9,929 nt of DNA from Bacteroidia bacterium (lineage in GTDB: Bacteria > Bacteroidota > Bacteroidia > Bacteroidales > Azobacteroidaceae): assembly GCA_025996815.1 (NCBI GenBank), contig BNTT01000115.1, positions 1 through 9,929 of the forward strand. Reading direction: 5' to 3'. Numbering within the stretch: position 1 is the first letter of the stretch; each line of letters opens with the position of its first letter. A program made the position numbers and the translations under genes. A model generated the notes under the pieces. It searched no databases, was not told where the DNA came from, and saw only the letters and a list, made by a program, of their open reading frames with translations. This document shows positions 1-6,436 of this stretch, piece after piece.

Positions 1-1774
1 TATCCGGCAACAGTGGGTCAAATTTGAAATTGTCCTCACTTCCGATACGGGTGATAAGACATTCGCCGTTTTTCGGTTTCCAATTGACTTTGAACTTTTG
101 TTCGGCAGGCCCGTTGGTTAGTGCATTGTTGGCATCGGCATTAAAGGTCAGCTCCCGAATTTCGTGGTCGTTCATATCGGTGATAGTCAGGCGACCCAAT
201 TGCATACTGTTTTGTCGGACAAGCACTTGCGCGGAGATGCTGCCGGCTTTGATATAGACCTTAGCCAAGCGCGGGCTGAGTCCACTATTCTCTGACACTT
301 TCAAGTGGATGGTTTTTTCCACATCCGGATATCCGGCATTCGATGTTCCTGTATAGATGATGGTTGTGAGCCATAGTGAATCTTTCTTTTCCTGTTCCGT
401 CATGCCCGGGGGGGTGGTGGTCATGTCGCGCGAGGTTGTCAAATCTATAATGGAATCCACCTTCCAACCCTCCGGATGGGTAGTGAAGATAGTCAATTTG
501 TTTTCCAAATCGTACTCATATTCGTTGCTGTCGAAGTTGTATTCCAACTCCGAAAGGGATAGAATATATGGTCCGTCGGAAAACACATTTTTAACCTCGG
601 TTTCGTCCCACGCCGACACCGTCGCATCAATGTTTCCAAGTTTGGTGTTGAATGCCTCATCGGGCGTGGGAGCACCTATGCCGGAGATTTTATTCACCAT
701 AATCATGTACTCTCGATTGCGTAAAATATCAAGATAAGCAGCCTCGGGGTCGCTATAATCTTTGAAATCCACACGATAATACGATTCAATACCATTAAAC
801 AGACCGCCCAAGACCAAACAAGTATGTCCGGGGAAGTCCACAGGTTTGCTGTTGTCCGACTCGAAGAGGAAAATCACATCCTCCGATATCCTGTCTGCTG
901 TTGTGATTTCGCTGCCCGAATAGTGCAATGCCGGCGCATTTGCACCGTTGCCGTTGCCTGTGCCTGCGCTGGTAAAGCCTCTCATAATGGCATCCTTCGG
1001 GATAGTGGCTGCCGTCGCCCTTTGAGATGATATATCCCAATTATTCTTATCGGGAACAGCCGTCCCTCTGTCATACGTGTTGTAAACGTATATATCCTTT
1101 AGTTTAAACTCAGGCTGAGCCGCCGCAGTCACTCTTACATTCACTTTGGCTAACATACGGTACAGGGTGATGTTCAGTTGCGGCAAGGGGTATTGCGAAG
1201 AACCACCCACAATCGTTGCTTTCACCTCATCGGGATTACCCTTCCATTCGCCCCACATCGGGATAGTGGAGCCTTGTGCAAGCCCTGTGGAGGCACCCTG
1301 CTCCGCAGGTATTTTATTGGTAATAAGACTGATAAGCAATTTCGCAAGGTCATCTTTCTTGCAGCCCAAAAGTTGTCCCCCTGCCTCCTTCACTATATCC
1401 CCAGCATTGGCAAGCATCACAAACGACAAGTCGTTGCCCGTAAGCACATCCACGGTAAAAAATATACTGCGAGGATCAAGGTCAGGACCGTTTTTGTAGA
1501 TGTCGGACTCGGGAATATCCGTTGTTTCTATGAGATTCTCGACAGCATCGAAAGTCAATATCTGTATAGATTGCACACTATACTGGTCGGCACTCGTCAT
1601 GGCATAAGTGGCAGGACCGAGCGAGGGAATGCTCAACGAAAAAGCGATTTTTTTCCTTACATAACTCGTTTCTGTTTGGTCGGAATTGGTCAATAAACAC
1701 GACGACAAACCTGCTACTCCCCCCAGTAGGGTGAATAGCAGCACTTGTCTGAGTCCTTTTATCGTTGTCTTCAT
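1..1774 (-). CDS. Fimbrillin (FimA/Mfa1-like) surface lipoprotein with BACON-like C-terminal domains, 3' end outside window
   Basis: About 591 residues are visible and the frame stays open to the left edge, so the C-terminus is missing. The ATG at 1774 is followed by a short basic stretch, a hydrophobic segment and the lipobox LSSC with Cys26, indicating signal peptidase II processing and a lipidated precursor. The N-terminal two thirds resemble the FimA/Mfa1-like fimbrillin family: an ANAG strand near residue 125, an AKVNVRV segment near 208, and the closing motif RNREYMIMVNKISGIG near 350-365. From about residue 395 comes an Ig-like stretch (LSLSELEYNF, EGWKVDSI, then KVYIKAGSISAQVLVRQ near 520) that looks like a BACON-type domain, and a second similar domain seems to start just after it. 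Family knowledge: such precursors cross the outer membrane, are trimmed by a protease and polymerise by donor-strand exchange, or form accessory or tip subunits. The large size with extra domains favours an accessory or tip subunit over a plain shaft subunit; this is inference. It has its own promoter. Confidence 0.8.
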   Translation of the reverse strand, partial: MKTTIKGLRQVLLFTLLGGVAGLSSCLLTNSDQTETSYVRKKIAFSLSIPSLGPATYAMTSADQYSVQSIQILTFDAVENLIETTDIPESDIYKNGPDLDPRSIFFTVDVLTGNDLSFVMLANAGDIVKEAGGQLLGCKKDDLAKLLISLITNKIPAEQGASTGLAQGSTIPMWGEWKGNPDEVKATIVGGSSQYPLPQLNITLYRMLAKVNVRVTAAAQPEFKLKDIYVYNTYDRGTAVPDKNNWDISSQRATAATIPKDAIMRGFTSAGTGNGNGANAPALHYSGSEITTADRISEDVIFLFESDNSKPVDFPGHTCLVLGGLFNGIESYYRVDFKDYSDPEAAYLDILRNREYMIMVNKISGIGAPTPDEAFNTKLGNIDATVSAWDETEVKNVFSDGPYILSLSELEYNFDSNEYEYDLENKLTIFTTHPEGWKVDSIIDLTTSRDMTTTPPGMTEQEKKDSLWLTTIIYTGTSNAGYPDVEKTIHLKVSENSGLSPRLAKVYIKAGSISAQVLVRQNSMQLGRLTITDMNDHEIRELTFNADANNALTNGPAEQKFKVNWKPKNGECLITRIGSEDNFKFDPLLPD

Positions 1775-1802
1775 TATCTTTTTTCGCGCGACTTTCGGAG
1801 TG

Positions 1803-1834
1803 CAAAGGTAGGTGTTTTTTTTCAATCTACCAAA
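1803..1834 (-). promoter_or_regulatory. Bacteroidota-type promoter of the fimbrillin gene
   Basis: On the minus strand TTTG (1834-1831) is followed by exactly 20 bases and then TACCTTTG (1810-1803). This matches the Bacteroidota -33 TTTG / -7 TAnnTTTG consensus in both elements and spacing. Transcription would begin a few bases below 1803, giving a leader of roughly 20-25 nt to the ATG at 1774. The -33 element directly abuts the fumarase stop codon at 1835-1837, so the 60-bp gap is filled by this promoter and I see no terminator hairpin in it. Confidence 0.8.
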
Positions 1835-3454
1835 TTATTTCAAAGTTTTGAAAAAATCGTTGCCCTTGTCGTCCACGAGGATGAAGGCGGGGAAATCTTC
1901 GACTTCGATTTTCCAAATTGCCTCCATGCCGAGTTCGGGATAGGCGAGGCATTCGATGTGCTTGATGTTGTTTTGCGCCAAAATTGCTGCCGGTCCGCCG
2001 ATGGAGCCGAGGTAGAAGCCGCCGTGTTTGTGGCAGGCATCTGTCACTTGCTGGCTGCGGTTGCCTTTGGCGAGCATCACCATGCTGCCGCCGCGCGACT
2101 GGAACAAATCGACGTAGGAGTCCATCCGCCCCGCCGTGGTTGGTCCCATCGAGCCGCAGGCGTAGCCTGCGGGCGTTTTTGCCGGACCGGCGTAGTAGAT
2201 GGGATGGTCTTTGATGTATTGCGGGAGGTCTTCGCCCTTGTCTAACAGTTCTTTGAGTTTGGCGTGGGCGATGTCGCGCCCCACCACGATGGTGCCATTG
2301 AGCGACAGGCGCGTGGAAACGGGATATTTGGTCAAATCCTCCAAAATCTCCTTCATCGGGCGATTGAGGTTGATGCGCACCACGTCGCCTTCGCCCGCAT
2401 TGCGCAGTGCTTCGGGGATGTATTTGGCGGGGTGGTCTTCAAGTTTCTCCACCCAGATGCCGTCTTTGTTGATTTTCGCCTTGATGTTGCGGTCTGCCGA
2501 GCAGGAAACAGCCATCCCCACCGGACAGGAGGCTCCGTGACGCGGCAAACGGACAATCCGAATGTCGTGCGCGAGGTATTTGCCGCCGAATTGCGCACCC
2601 AAACCGATTTCTTGCGCCGCTTTCAGCATCTTCGCCTCCAGTTCGAGGTCGCGGAATGCCTGACCGCCATCGTTGCCGCTCGTGGGCAATGTGTCGTAAT
2701 ATTTCGTGGAGGCGATTTTCACCGTTTTGAGGCAGGCATCCGCCGACGTGCCGCCAATCACAAACGCGATGTGGTAGGGCGGGCAGGCAGCCGTGCCCAG
2801 CGATTTCATCTTTTCGAGCAGAAATTTTTCGAGCGTCTGCGGGTTGAGCAGGGCTTTCGTTTCCTGAAAGAGGTATGTTTTGTTAGACGAGCCGCCCCCT
2901 TTGGCGATGCAGAGGAATTTGTATTCCGCGCCGTCAATCGCCTGCACGTCAATCTGCGCGGGGAGGTTGGTGCCCGTATTTTTCTCGGTGTACATATCCA
3001 ACGCCACGGTCTGCGAATAGCGCAGATTTTCCTCCGTATAGGTCTTATACACCCCTTTGGAAAGGGCCTCCTCGTCGCCTCCGCCCGTCCACACCTGCTG
3101 CCCTTTTTTGGCAATAATCGTAGCCGTGCCCGTGTCCTGACAGAACGGCAAAATGCCCTTGGCAGACACTTCGGCATTGCGAAGCATCGTGAGAGCCACA
3201 AATTTGTCGTTTTCGCTTGCTTCGGGGTCATCCAAAATCGCGGCGACTTGCTTCTGATGCGCAGCCCGCAAGAAAAACGCGCACTGCTGAAAACATATTG
3301 CCGCAAGGTGCGAGAGCGCATCAGGCTGCACTTTCAGGATTTCCTTGCCCTCAAACGAGGCAGTAGAAATGCCCTCTTTCGTCAGCAAATAATACTCCGT
3401 CTCGTCTTTCCCCAACGGAAACGGCTCTTGATACTTAAATGGAGGTGTTGCCAT
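1835..3454 (-). CDS. Class I fumarate hydratase (iron-sulfur dependent, single chain)
   Basis: This cytosolic enzyme interconverts fumarate and malate and in Bacteroidota serves the reductive branch that makes succinate. The 539-residue length fits single-chain FumA/FumB-type enzymes. The N-terminal (alpha-like) part holds [10 protein letters not shown] with Cys105, AACPPYH with Cys224 and [14 protein letters not shown] with Cys318; these are the same positions as the three [4Fe-4S] ligands of E. coli FumA. The C-terminal (beta-like) part has the conserved stretch [19 protein letters not shown] at about 427-445. I start it at the ATG at 3454 (MATPPFKY). The frame continues upstream to 3493, but the -7 promoter element at 3488-3481 lies inside that extension, so the longer form cannot be the main product. 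Tartrate dehydratase is related but is normally split into two subunits. The enzyme class is oxygen-sensitive, in keeping with an anaerobe. Confidence 0.95.
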   Translation of the reverse strand: MATPPFKYQEPFPLGKDETEYYLLTKEGISTASFEGKEILKVQPDALSHLAAICFQQCAFFLRAAHQKQVAAILDDPEASENDKFVALTMLRNAEVSAKGILPFCQDTGTATIIAKKGQQVWTGGGDEEALSKGVYKTYTEENLRYSQTVALDMYTEKNTGTNLPAQIDVQAIDGAEYKFLCIAKGGGSSNKTYLFQETKALLNPQTLEKFLLEKMKSLGTAACPPYHIAFVIGGTSADACLKTVKIASTKYYDTLPTSGNDGGQAFRDLELEAKMLKAAQEIGLGAQFGGKYLAHDIRIVRLPRHGASCPVGMAVSCSADRNIKAKINKDGIWVEKLEDHPAKYIPEALRNAGEGDVVRINLNRPMKEILEDLTKYPVSTRLSLNGTIVVGRDIAHAKLKELLDKGEDLPQYIKDHPIYYAGPAKTPAGYACGSMGPTTAGRMDSYVDLFQSRGGSMVMLAKGNRSQQVTDACHKHGGFYLGSIGGPAAILAQNNIKHIECLAYPELGMEAIWKIEVEDFPAFILVDDKGNDFFKTLK

Positions 3455-3480
3455 AATTTTTTTTGTGTATTTTTGAGGTG

Positions 3481-3512
3481 CAAAGTTACGCACTTTTTTT
3501 TATATTTGCAAC
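3481..3512 (-). promoter_or_regulatory. Bacteroidota-type promoter of the fumarase gene
   Basis: On the minus strand GTTG (3512-3509) is followed by 20 bases and then TAACTTTG (3488-3481), a full match at the -7 element and a three-of-four match at -33 with proper spacing. The expected start lies a few bases below 3481, giving a leader of about 20 nt to the ATG at 3454. The first base of the -33 element is also the last base of the left 49-bp repeat copy, so the promoter sits exactly at the edge of the duplicated segment and was left intact. Confidence 0.72.
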
Positions 3513-3560
3513 TATTTATACTGATTTTTATAGGCAATCGGCAACGTCCCTGTCACCTTT
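3512..3560. repeat. Left copy of 49-bp direct repeat (orphan AraC 3' end)
   Basis: All 49 bases are identical to 5251-5299, in the same orientation. The other copy encodes the last 15 residues and the TAG stop of the AraC gene. Here the same bases have no upstream reading frame of that gene and are non-coding. Identity ends sharply on both sides: at 3511 versus 5250 and at 3561 versus 5300. The two copies are 1739 bp apart. Confidence 0.97.
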
Positions 3561-3570
3561 ACTTAGTCCA

Positions 3571-3649
3571 ACTTATACACTAACTTATACACTAACTTAT
3601 ACACTAACTTATACACTAACTTATACACTAACTTATACACTAACTTATA
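3571..3649. repeat. 12-bp tandem repeat array, six full copies plus a partial seventh
   Basis: The unit ACTTATACACTA is repeated six times without any mismatch from 3571 to 3642, followed by ACTTATA (3643-3649). The ten bases before it (3561-3570, ACTTAGTCCA) look like a decayed unit and begin right where the 49-bp repeat ends. On the minus strand, in the frame of the upstream gene, each unit reads TAA GTT AGT GTA, so the gene's own stop codon is the first of seven in-phase TAA codons spaced 12 nt apart. Each unit contains TTATACACT, one base from the DnaA-box consensus TTATNCACA. Function unknown. Confidence 0.97.
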
Positions 3650-5153
3650 TAAAACTTAATCCCATTTGTGTTGAATAGTATTGTTGATTAGGATTACGTT
3701 GCTTTTCGGGAAATGTTAAAGCAATAAGCCCTTCTTTAATTAGTGGATTAATATAGCGTTCAGTATTATTAGGATGATTTGAAATACTTAACATATCCAT
3801 AATTTCTTTTCTGCTCTTTGCTTCTCTACAAAATTCCAAAATTTCCAAAGCCCTCGGCGAATCTAATGTTGGCACATCCATTCTTGTTTCGTCTTCCGAT
3901 TCTTTTTTCAAAAATTCGGGATGCACCGGCAAAATCGCTGTGAAATGCGTATGAATCTCATCCGTTTCAAATATCGGGTCAGGCGAACCGTTTTGCGCCA
4001 TTTTGCCATACACAATTGGGAAACCGGTGCCTCTGCCTTCGGTCAAATCCAATTCTTTCAAAAAATCACCGATACGGCGGTTGCGGTATTCACGGGAAAT
4101 TATTTTTTTCTTTTTCAGCATTTCTTTATCCACCGGAGGTAAGGGACCGGGAAAAGAGAGCACCACCATTTTATCGGGAAAGACACTTATCTCAATGGAG
4201 CTGACATTTTCATACGAACGATGATAAAAACTATTTACAACGACCTCTTCCACTGCCTGATACGGATAATTCCAAATCCGCAAGGCTTCGGCTTGTCCCG
4301 GAATTTTAATAATCTTTTCGGTCAAAACAACACTTTTCAGGTATTCCAACAAGTTTCGTATCTGTTTGAAAAGTGAACCTTTGAATGTTTTTTCTATAAA
4401 CGTGATTCCATCGTAATCTTTGTATAAAACGACTTCCGAAATGGCACCACGAAAAAACTTATGAGGCTCCGGATTAAAGAACAGCAGTGCAGCATTGATG
4501 GGGCGCAGGTACTCTTTGGGTCCTTTCAAGAGTTGCATCCGCAGAGCCAATTCTTCTTTGCCTATGTTGGCAGCCGCTTTATAGAGTTCGCTGTTCACAC
4601 TATATAAAAATTCAGTCATCAAATCCTTATCCAAATCGTGAATGCTTGCTTGAAGGTTAATCCGGTCGTCAAAAGGAAGTGCAATTGAAATGGTATTCAA
4701 AAAGCGCTCTTCATCTTTGCTTGCCGGTTTGGTAACGGAGCCTTGCCGGATATAAACCCGCTTTTGCGCCTTGTTGCCCAACGTTTGCGGGGCTTTGTAG
4801 GGGCGACCGTCGCCTCCCGGAACCCATATTATAAAAATCCATCTGTCCTGATAAAGCACAGGCTCGGTCACCGGAAGATAATGCGGCTCTATCTTATGGC
4901 AGAGTTCCACCAATTCCTTTTGTATTTGGTCTAATTGGTTGTCTTGTAAGCCGACAGGTGGAAAAACCGGTTTCCCGTCCACTTCTTCTATACCAATGAC
5001 GATATAACCTCCGCCCCAATTGTTAACATCATTGGCAAAAGCACACATCGTTCGGACGACTTCTTCGGGATTCCATCCTTTTTTAAATTCTAATCTGTCC
5101 CACTCAATCACTCGACCTTTGAGCAACTGGTTTATGTTTATCGGAAGCGGCAT
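3645..5153 (-). CDS. Schlafen AlbA_2-domain / GHKL-type ATP-binding protein with C-terminal winged helix
   Basis: The 502-residue protein matches the COG2865-type layout. Residues ~15-145 look like an AlbA_2 (Schlafen-type) nucleic-acid-binding domain: DRLEFKKGW, then AFANDVNNWGGGYIVIGIEE, then RVYIRQGS. Residues ~295-410 carry features of the RecG-like HATPase_c_4 (GHKL) fold: EEVVVNSFYHR, FPGPLPP, and RNRRIGDF followed by EGRGTGFPIV. Residues ~430-495 (ALEILEFCREAKSRKEI onward) look like a winged helix ending in QQYYST. Proteins of this kind are predicted transcription regulators; some sit in defence or accessory islands, but no substrate or target can be read here. The ATG at 5153 opens the frame, and a TAACTTTG element lies 34-41 bases upstream. 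The gene sits alone between two 49-bp direct repeats, and its stop codon lies in the first unit of the 12-bp array. AT content appears higher than in the flanking fumarase and pump genes, consistent with acquisition. Confidence 0.85.
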   Translation of the reverse strand: MPLPININQLLKGRVIEWDRLEFKKGWNPEEVVRTMCAFANDVNNWGGGYIVIGIEEVDGKPVFPPVGLQDNQLDQIQKELVELCHKIEPHYLPVTEPVLYQDRWIFIIWVPGGDGRPYKAPQTLGNKAQKRVYIRQGSVTKPASKDEERFLNTISIALPFDDRINLQASIHDLDKDLMTEFLYSVNSELYKAAANIGKEELALRMQLLKGPKEYLRPINAALLFFNPEPHKFFRGAISEVVLYKDYDGITFIEKTFKGSLFKQIRNLLEYLKSVVLTEKIIKIPGQAEALRIWNYPYQAVEEVVVNSFYHRSYENVSSIEISVFPDKMVVLSFPGPLPPVDKEMLKKKKIISREYRNRRIGDFLKELDLTEGRGTGFPIVYGKMAQNGSPDPIFETDEIHTHFTAILPVHPEFLKKESEDETRMDVPTLDSPRALEILEFCREAKSRKEIMDMLSISNHPNNTERYINPLIKEGLIALTFPEKQRNPNQQYYSTQMGLSFI

Positions 5154-5186
5154 ATCACTTGTCTTTTAAATTTTTGTATCGAAGCG

Positions 5187-5194
5187 CAAAGTTA
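5187..5194 (-). promoter_or_regulatory. Putative -7 element of the AlbA_2 gene
   Basis: TAACTTTG on the minus strand matches the Bacteroidota -7 consensus TAnnTTTG and lies 34 bases above the ATG at 5153. No clear TTTG or TTG is found 19-21 bases upstream, so the -33 part is weak or absent. It is identical in sequence to the -7 element of the fumarase gene. Confidence 0.5.
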
Positions 5195-5250
5195 GTGAAA
5201 TATTATGATATATGGCATAATTTGAAGGTAAGTGTGCCATTGGGGGTCTC

Positions 5251-5299
5251 CTATTTATACTGATTTTTATAGGCAATCGGCAACGTCCCTGTCACCTTT
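5251..5299. repeat. Right copy of 49-bp direct repeat (native 3' end of the AraC gene)
   Basis: Identical to 3512-3560. This copy is coding: it holds the last 15 codons and the stop of the AraC-family gene, with the repeat boundary falling exactly on the last base of the TAG stop. Confidence 0.97.
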
Positions 5300-6090
5300 T
5301 TAAATGTGTTGTAAAAATGAGAAACATCCTCAAATGAGAGACGGTATGCAATATCTTTCATTGATTCTTCTCCGGAGACCAACAGGAGTTGCGCTTTTTC
5401 TATTTTCTTCCGCATAATATATTGCGAAGGCGTACATTGCATCTCTTTTTTGAACAGGCGTGTAAAATGGTCGTGATTTAAACCGCAGAGGGCTGCTAAA
5501 TCAGAGATATGAATATTCTTATCAATGTTTTCACGAATATAACGCAGTGTTTTTTTAACCCGTTTATCTGCGACTTCCTGTTTGAGAGTCGCCTTTTCTA
5601 AAAATCGGGAAAGCAGTAGATTGAGAATCCCCTTTGTTTTTAATCCAAGAGTCAAAGATTTTTGACTGCTCGTGGCTAAGTTTTGTGCTAACGTGGGAAA
5701 GTTGTCATACGATTTTGGGTCGGAATATTTTAGTGCGATGGACGGGTTAATCGCTAACAACCGTTTCACCAATAAAACATCCAATTCATCGGCATCCACT
5801 TCAAAAGGAAAATTATACCGGTCGAAGATGTCATATTCATTATAAACATGGAAATAATAATGAGTGAAAATGCTGTCACTTTCGTAACTGTGCGTAACAA
5901 ACGCCGGTATCAGGTAGAGATGCCCCGGTTGAATAATATGAACGCCATTCGGCAGAATCACTCTCGCAGAACCGTTTTCGACCATGTATAAGCGGGCAAA
6001 AGGGCTGTTTATGTCCTTCCAGTTCCAATCGCCGTGATGGGTTATCCGCGCTGCATTTAAAAGTATTAAGTTGCAATCTTCATTTTTCAT
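5251..6090 (-). CDS. AraC-family transcriptional regulator
   Basis: The protein has 279 residues in two parts. Residues ~1-90 form an AraC-type cupin sensor domain: ARLYMVENGSARVILPNG, then QPGHLYLIPAFVTHSY with the usual His-rich strand after it. Residues ~178-275 are an HTH_18 DNA-binding domain with two helix-turn-helix units: ISDLAALCGLNHDHFTRLF at 195-213, and MKDIAYRLSFEDVSHFYNTF at 244-263 followed by KKVTG. A well-formed family member of normal length. The start ATG at 6090 lies 15 bp below the stop of the P-II-like gene, so it is probably the last gene of the efflux operon and could control it; the ligand cannot be read from sequence. Its last 49 bases are duplicated at 3512-3560, and the gene reads through intact. 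Confidence 0.93.
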   Translation of the reverse strand: MKNEDCNLILLNAARITHHGDWNWKDINSPFARLYMVENGSARVILPNGVHIIQPGHLYLIPAFVTHSYESDSIFTHYYFHVYNEYDIFDRYNFPFEVDADELDVLLVKRLLAINPSIALKYSDPKSYDNFPTLAQNLATSSQKSLTLGLKTKGILNLLLSRFLEKATLKQEVADKRVKKTLRYIRENIDKNIHISDLAALCGLNHDHFTRLFKKEMQCTPSQYIMRKKIEKAQLLLVSGEESMKDIAYRLSFEDVSHFYNTFKKVTGTLPIAYKNQYK

Positions 6091-6105
6091 ATTTTCAGAA
6101 AAGAC

Positions 6106-6399
6106 TTAAACCCCACCCTCAACAGCCCAAACAAAGGCATGCAGCCCTTGCCGCTCAAAGCCCTCGTCAAGCGTGTGAATGCGCTCCAGCAGTGGTGCCA
6201 CCTTGGCATCCTCCATTATTGCGAGGATGGCTCCGTTCATTGTGGGCCAGGCGTGGTCGCCGTAGTGCGGCTCGCCTTTTTGCGAGCCGCGTCCCTGCAC
6301 TTCTTCCCACATTGTGAAGCCTCTCTGGCTCATGCGGTCTAATATCGTTATCAGTTCATCTTTGAATGCCTGATTGTATGTTATAAATACTGCTTTCAT
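6106..6399 (-). CDS. P-II-like small protein of an RND efflux operon
   Basis: A 97-residue protein opening with the beta strand MKAVFITYNQ, as P-II/CutA-type ferredoxin-like domains do. The stretch VQGRGSQKG at 34-42 lines up with the KGFGRQKG loop of true P-II proteins, where the Gln and Lys near position 40 contact nucleotide. It is followed by HAWPTMNGAILAIMED and a helix like the second half of P-II (DAKVAPLLERIHTLDEGF). It lacks the long T-loop with its usual Tyr, so classical uridylylation is unlikely. The ATG at 6399 is preferred; a TTG two codons upstream also opens the frame but adds only two residues. It lies 27 bp after the RND pump and 15 bp before the AraC gene. Small P-II-like proteins next to RND or metal transporters are a recurring arrangement, which suggests a sensing or modulating role for the pump. 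That role is inference. Confidence 0.75.
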   Translation of the reverse strand: MKAVFITYNQAFKDELITILDRMSQRGFTMWEEVQGRGSQKGEPHYGDHAWPTMNGAILAIMEDAKVAPLLERIHTLDEGFERQGLHAFVWAVEGGV

Positions 6400-6404
6400 T
6401 GTCA

Positions 6405-6436
6405 ATTACGAATTAAAAATTACGAATTACGAATTA
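6405..6436. repeat. ATTACGAATTA short repeats between RND pump and P-II-like gene
   Basis: The 11-mer ATTACGAATTA occurs three times, at 6405-6415, 6419-6429 and 6426-6436, the last two overlapping. The pump's TAA stop and its last codons lie inside the array. This AT-rich motif is of a kind often seen in Bacteroidota spacers; no function is claimed. Confidence 0.85.

Larger units (their letters stand above)
3512..5250. other. Candidate accessory insertion bounded by 49-bp direct repeats
   Basis: This 1739-bp unit carries one repeat copy, a 12-bp tandem array and one AlbA_2/GHKL gene. Replacement of a gene's 3' end by an identical short copy, with the displaced copy left at the far side, is the classic mark of site-specific integration. 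However, there is no integrase, transposase or terminal inverted repeat here. Unequal recombination between two AraC paralogues, or a misassembly over a 49-bp repeat, are the alternatives. Confidence 0.35.

Noticed and set aside
1..1774. Several short frames on both strands in this region (for example 1178-1696 plus and 1578-1805 minus)
   Set aside because: The continuous minus-strand fimbrillin frame with signal peptide and lipobox explains the region; the short frames show no domain.
3455..3493. N-terminal extension of fumarase to 3493
   Set aside because: It contains the -7 promoter element TAACTTTG, and the Fe-S cysteines match E. coli FumA numbering only with the start at 3454.
2264..3583. 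439-codon plus-strand open frame opposite the fumarase gene
   Set aside because: It is an antisense shadow of a well-conserved gene in GC-rich codons, its product is arginine- and phenylalanine-rich with no recognisable motif, and it runs across the fumarase promoter.
3561..3649. CRISPR array
   Set aside because: The units are 12 bp and directly adjacent with no spacers, and no cas gene is nearby.
3463..3678. Plus-strand frame encoding a YTLT-type repeat protein
   Set aside because: The open frame comes from the 12-bp tandem array, whose length is a multiple of three; there is no start context and no homology.
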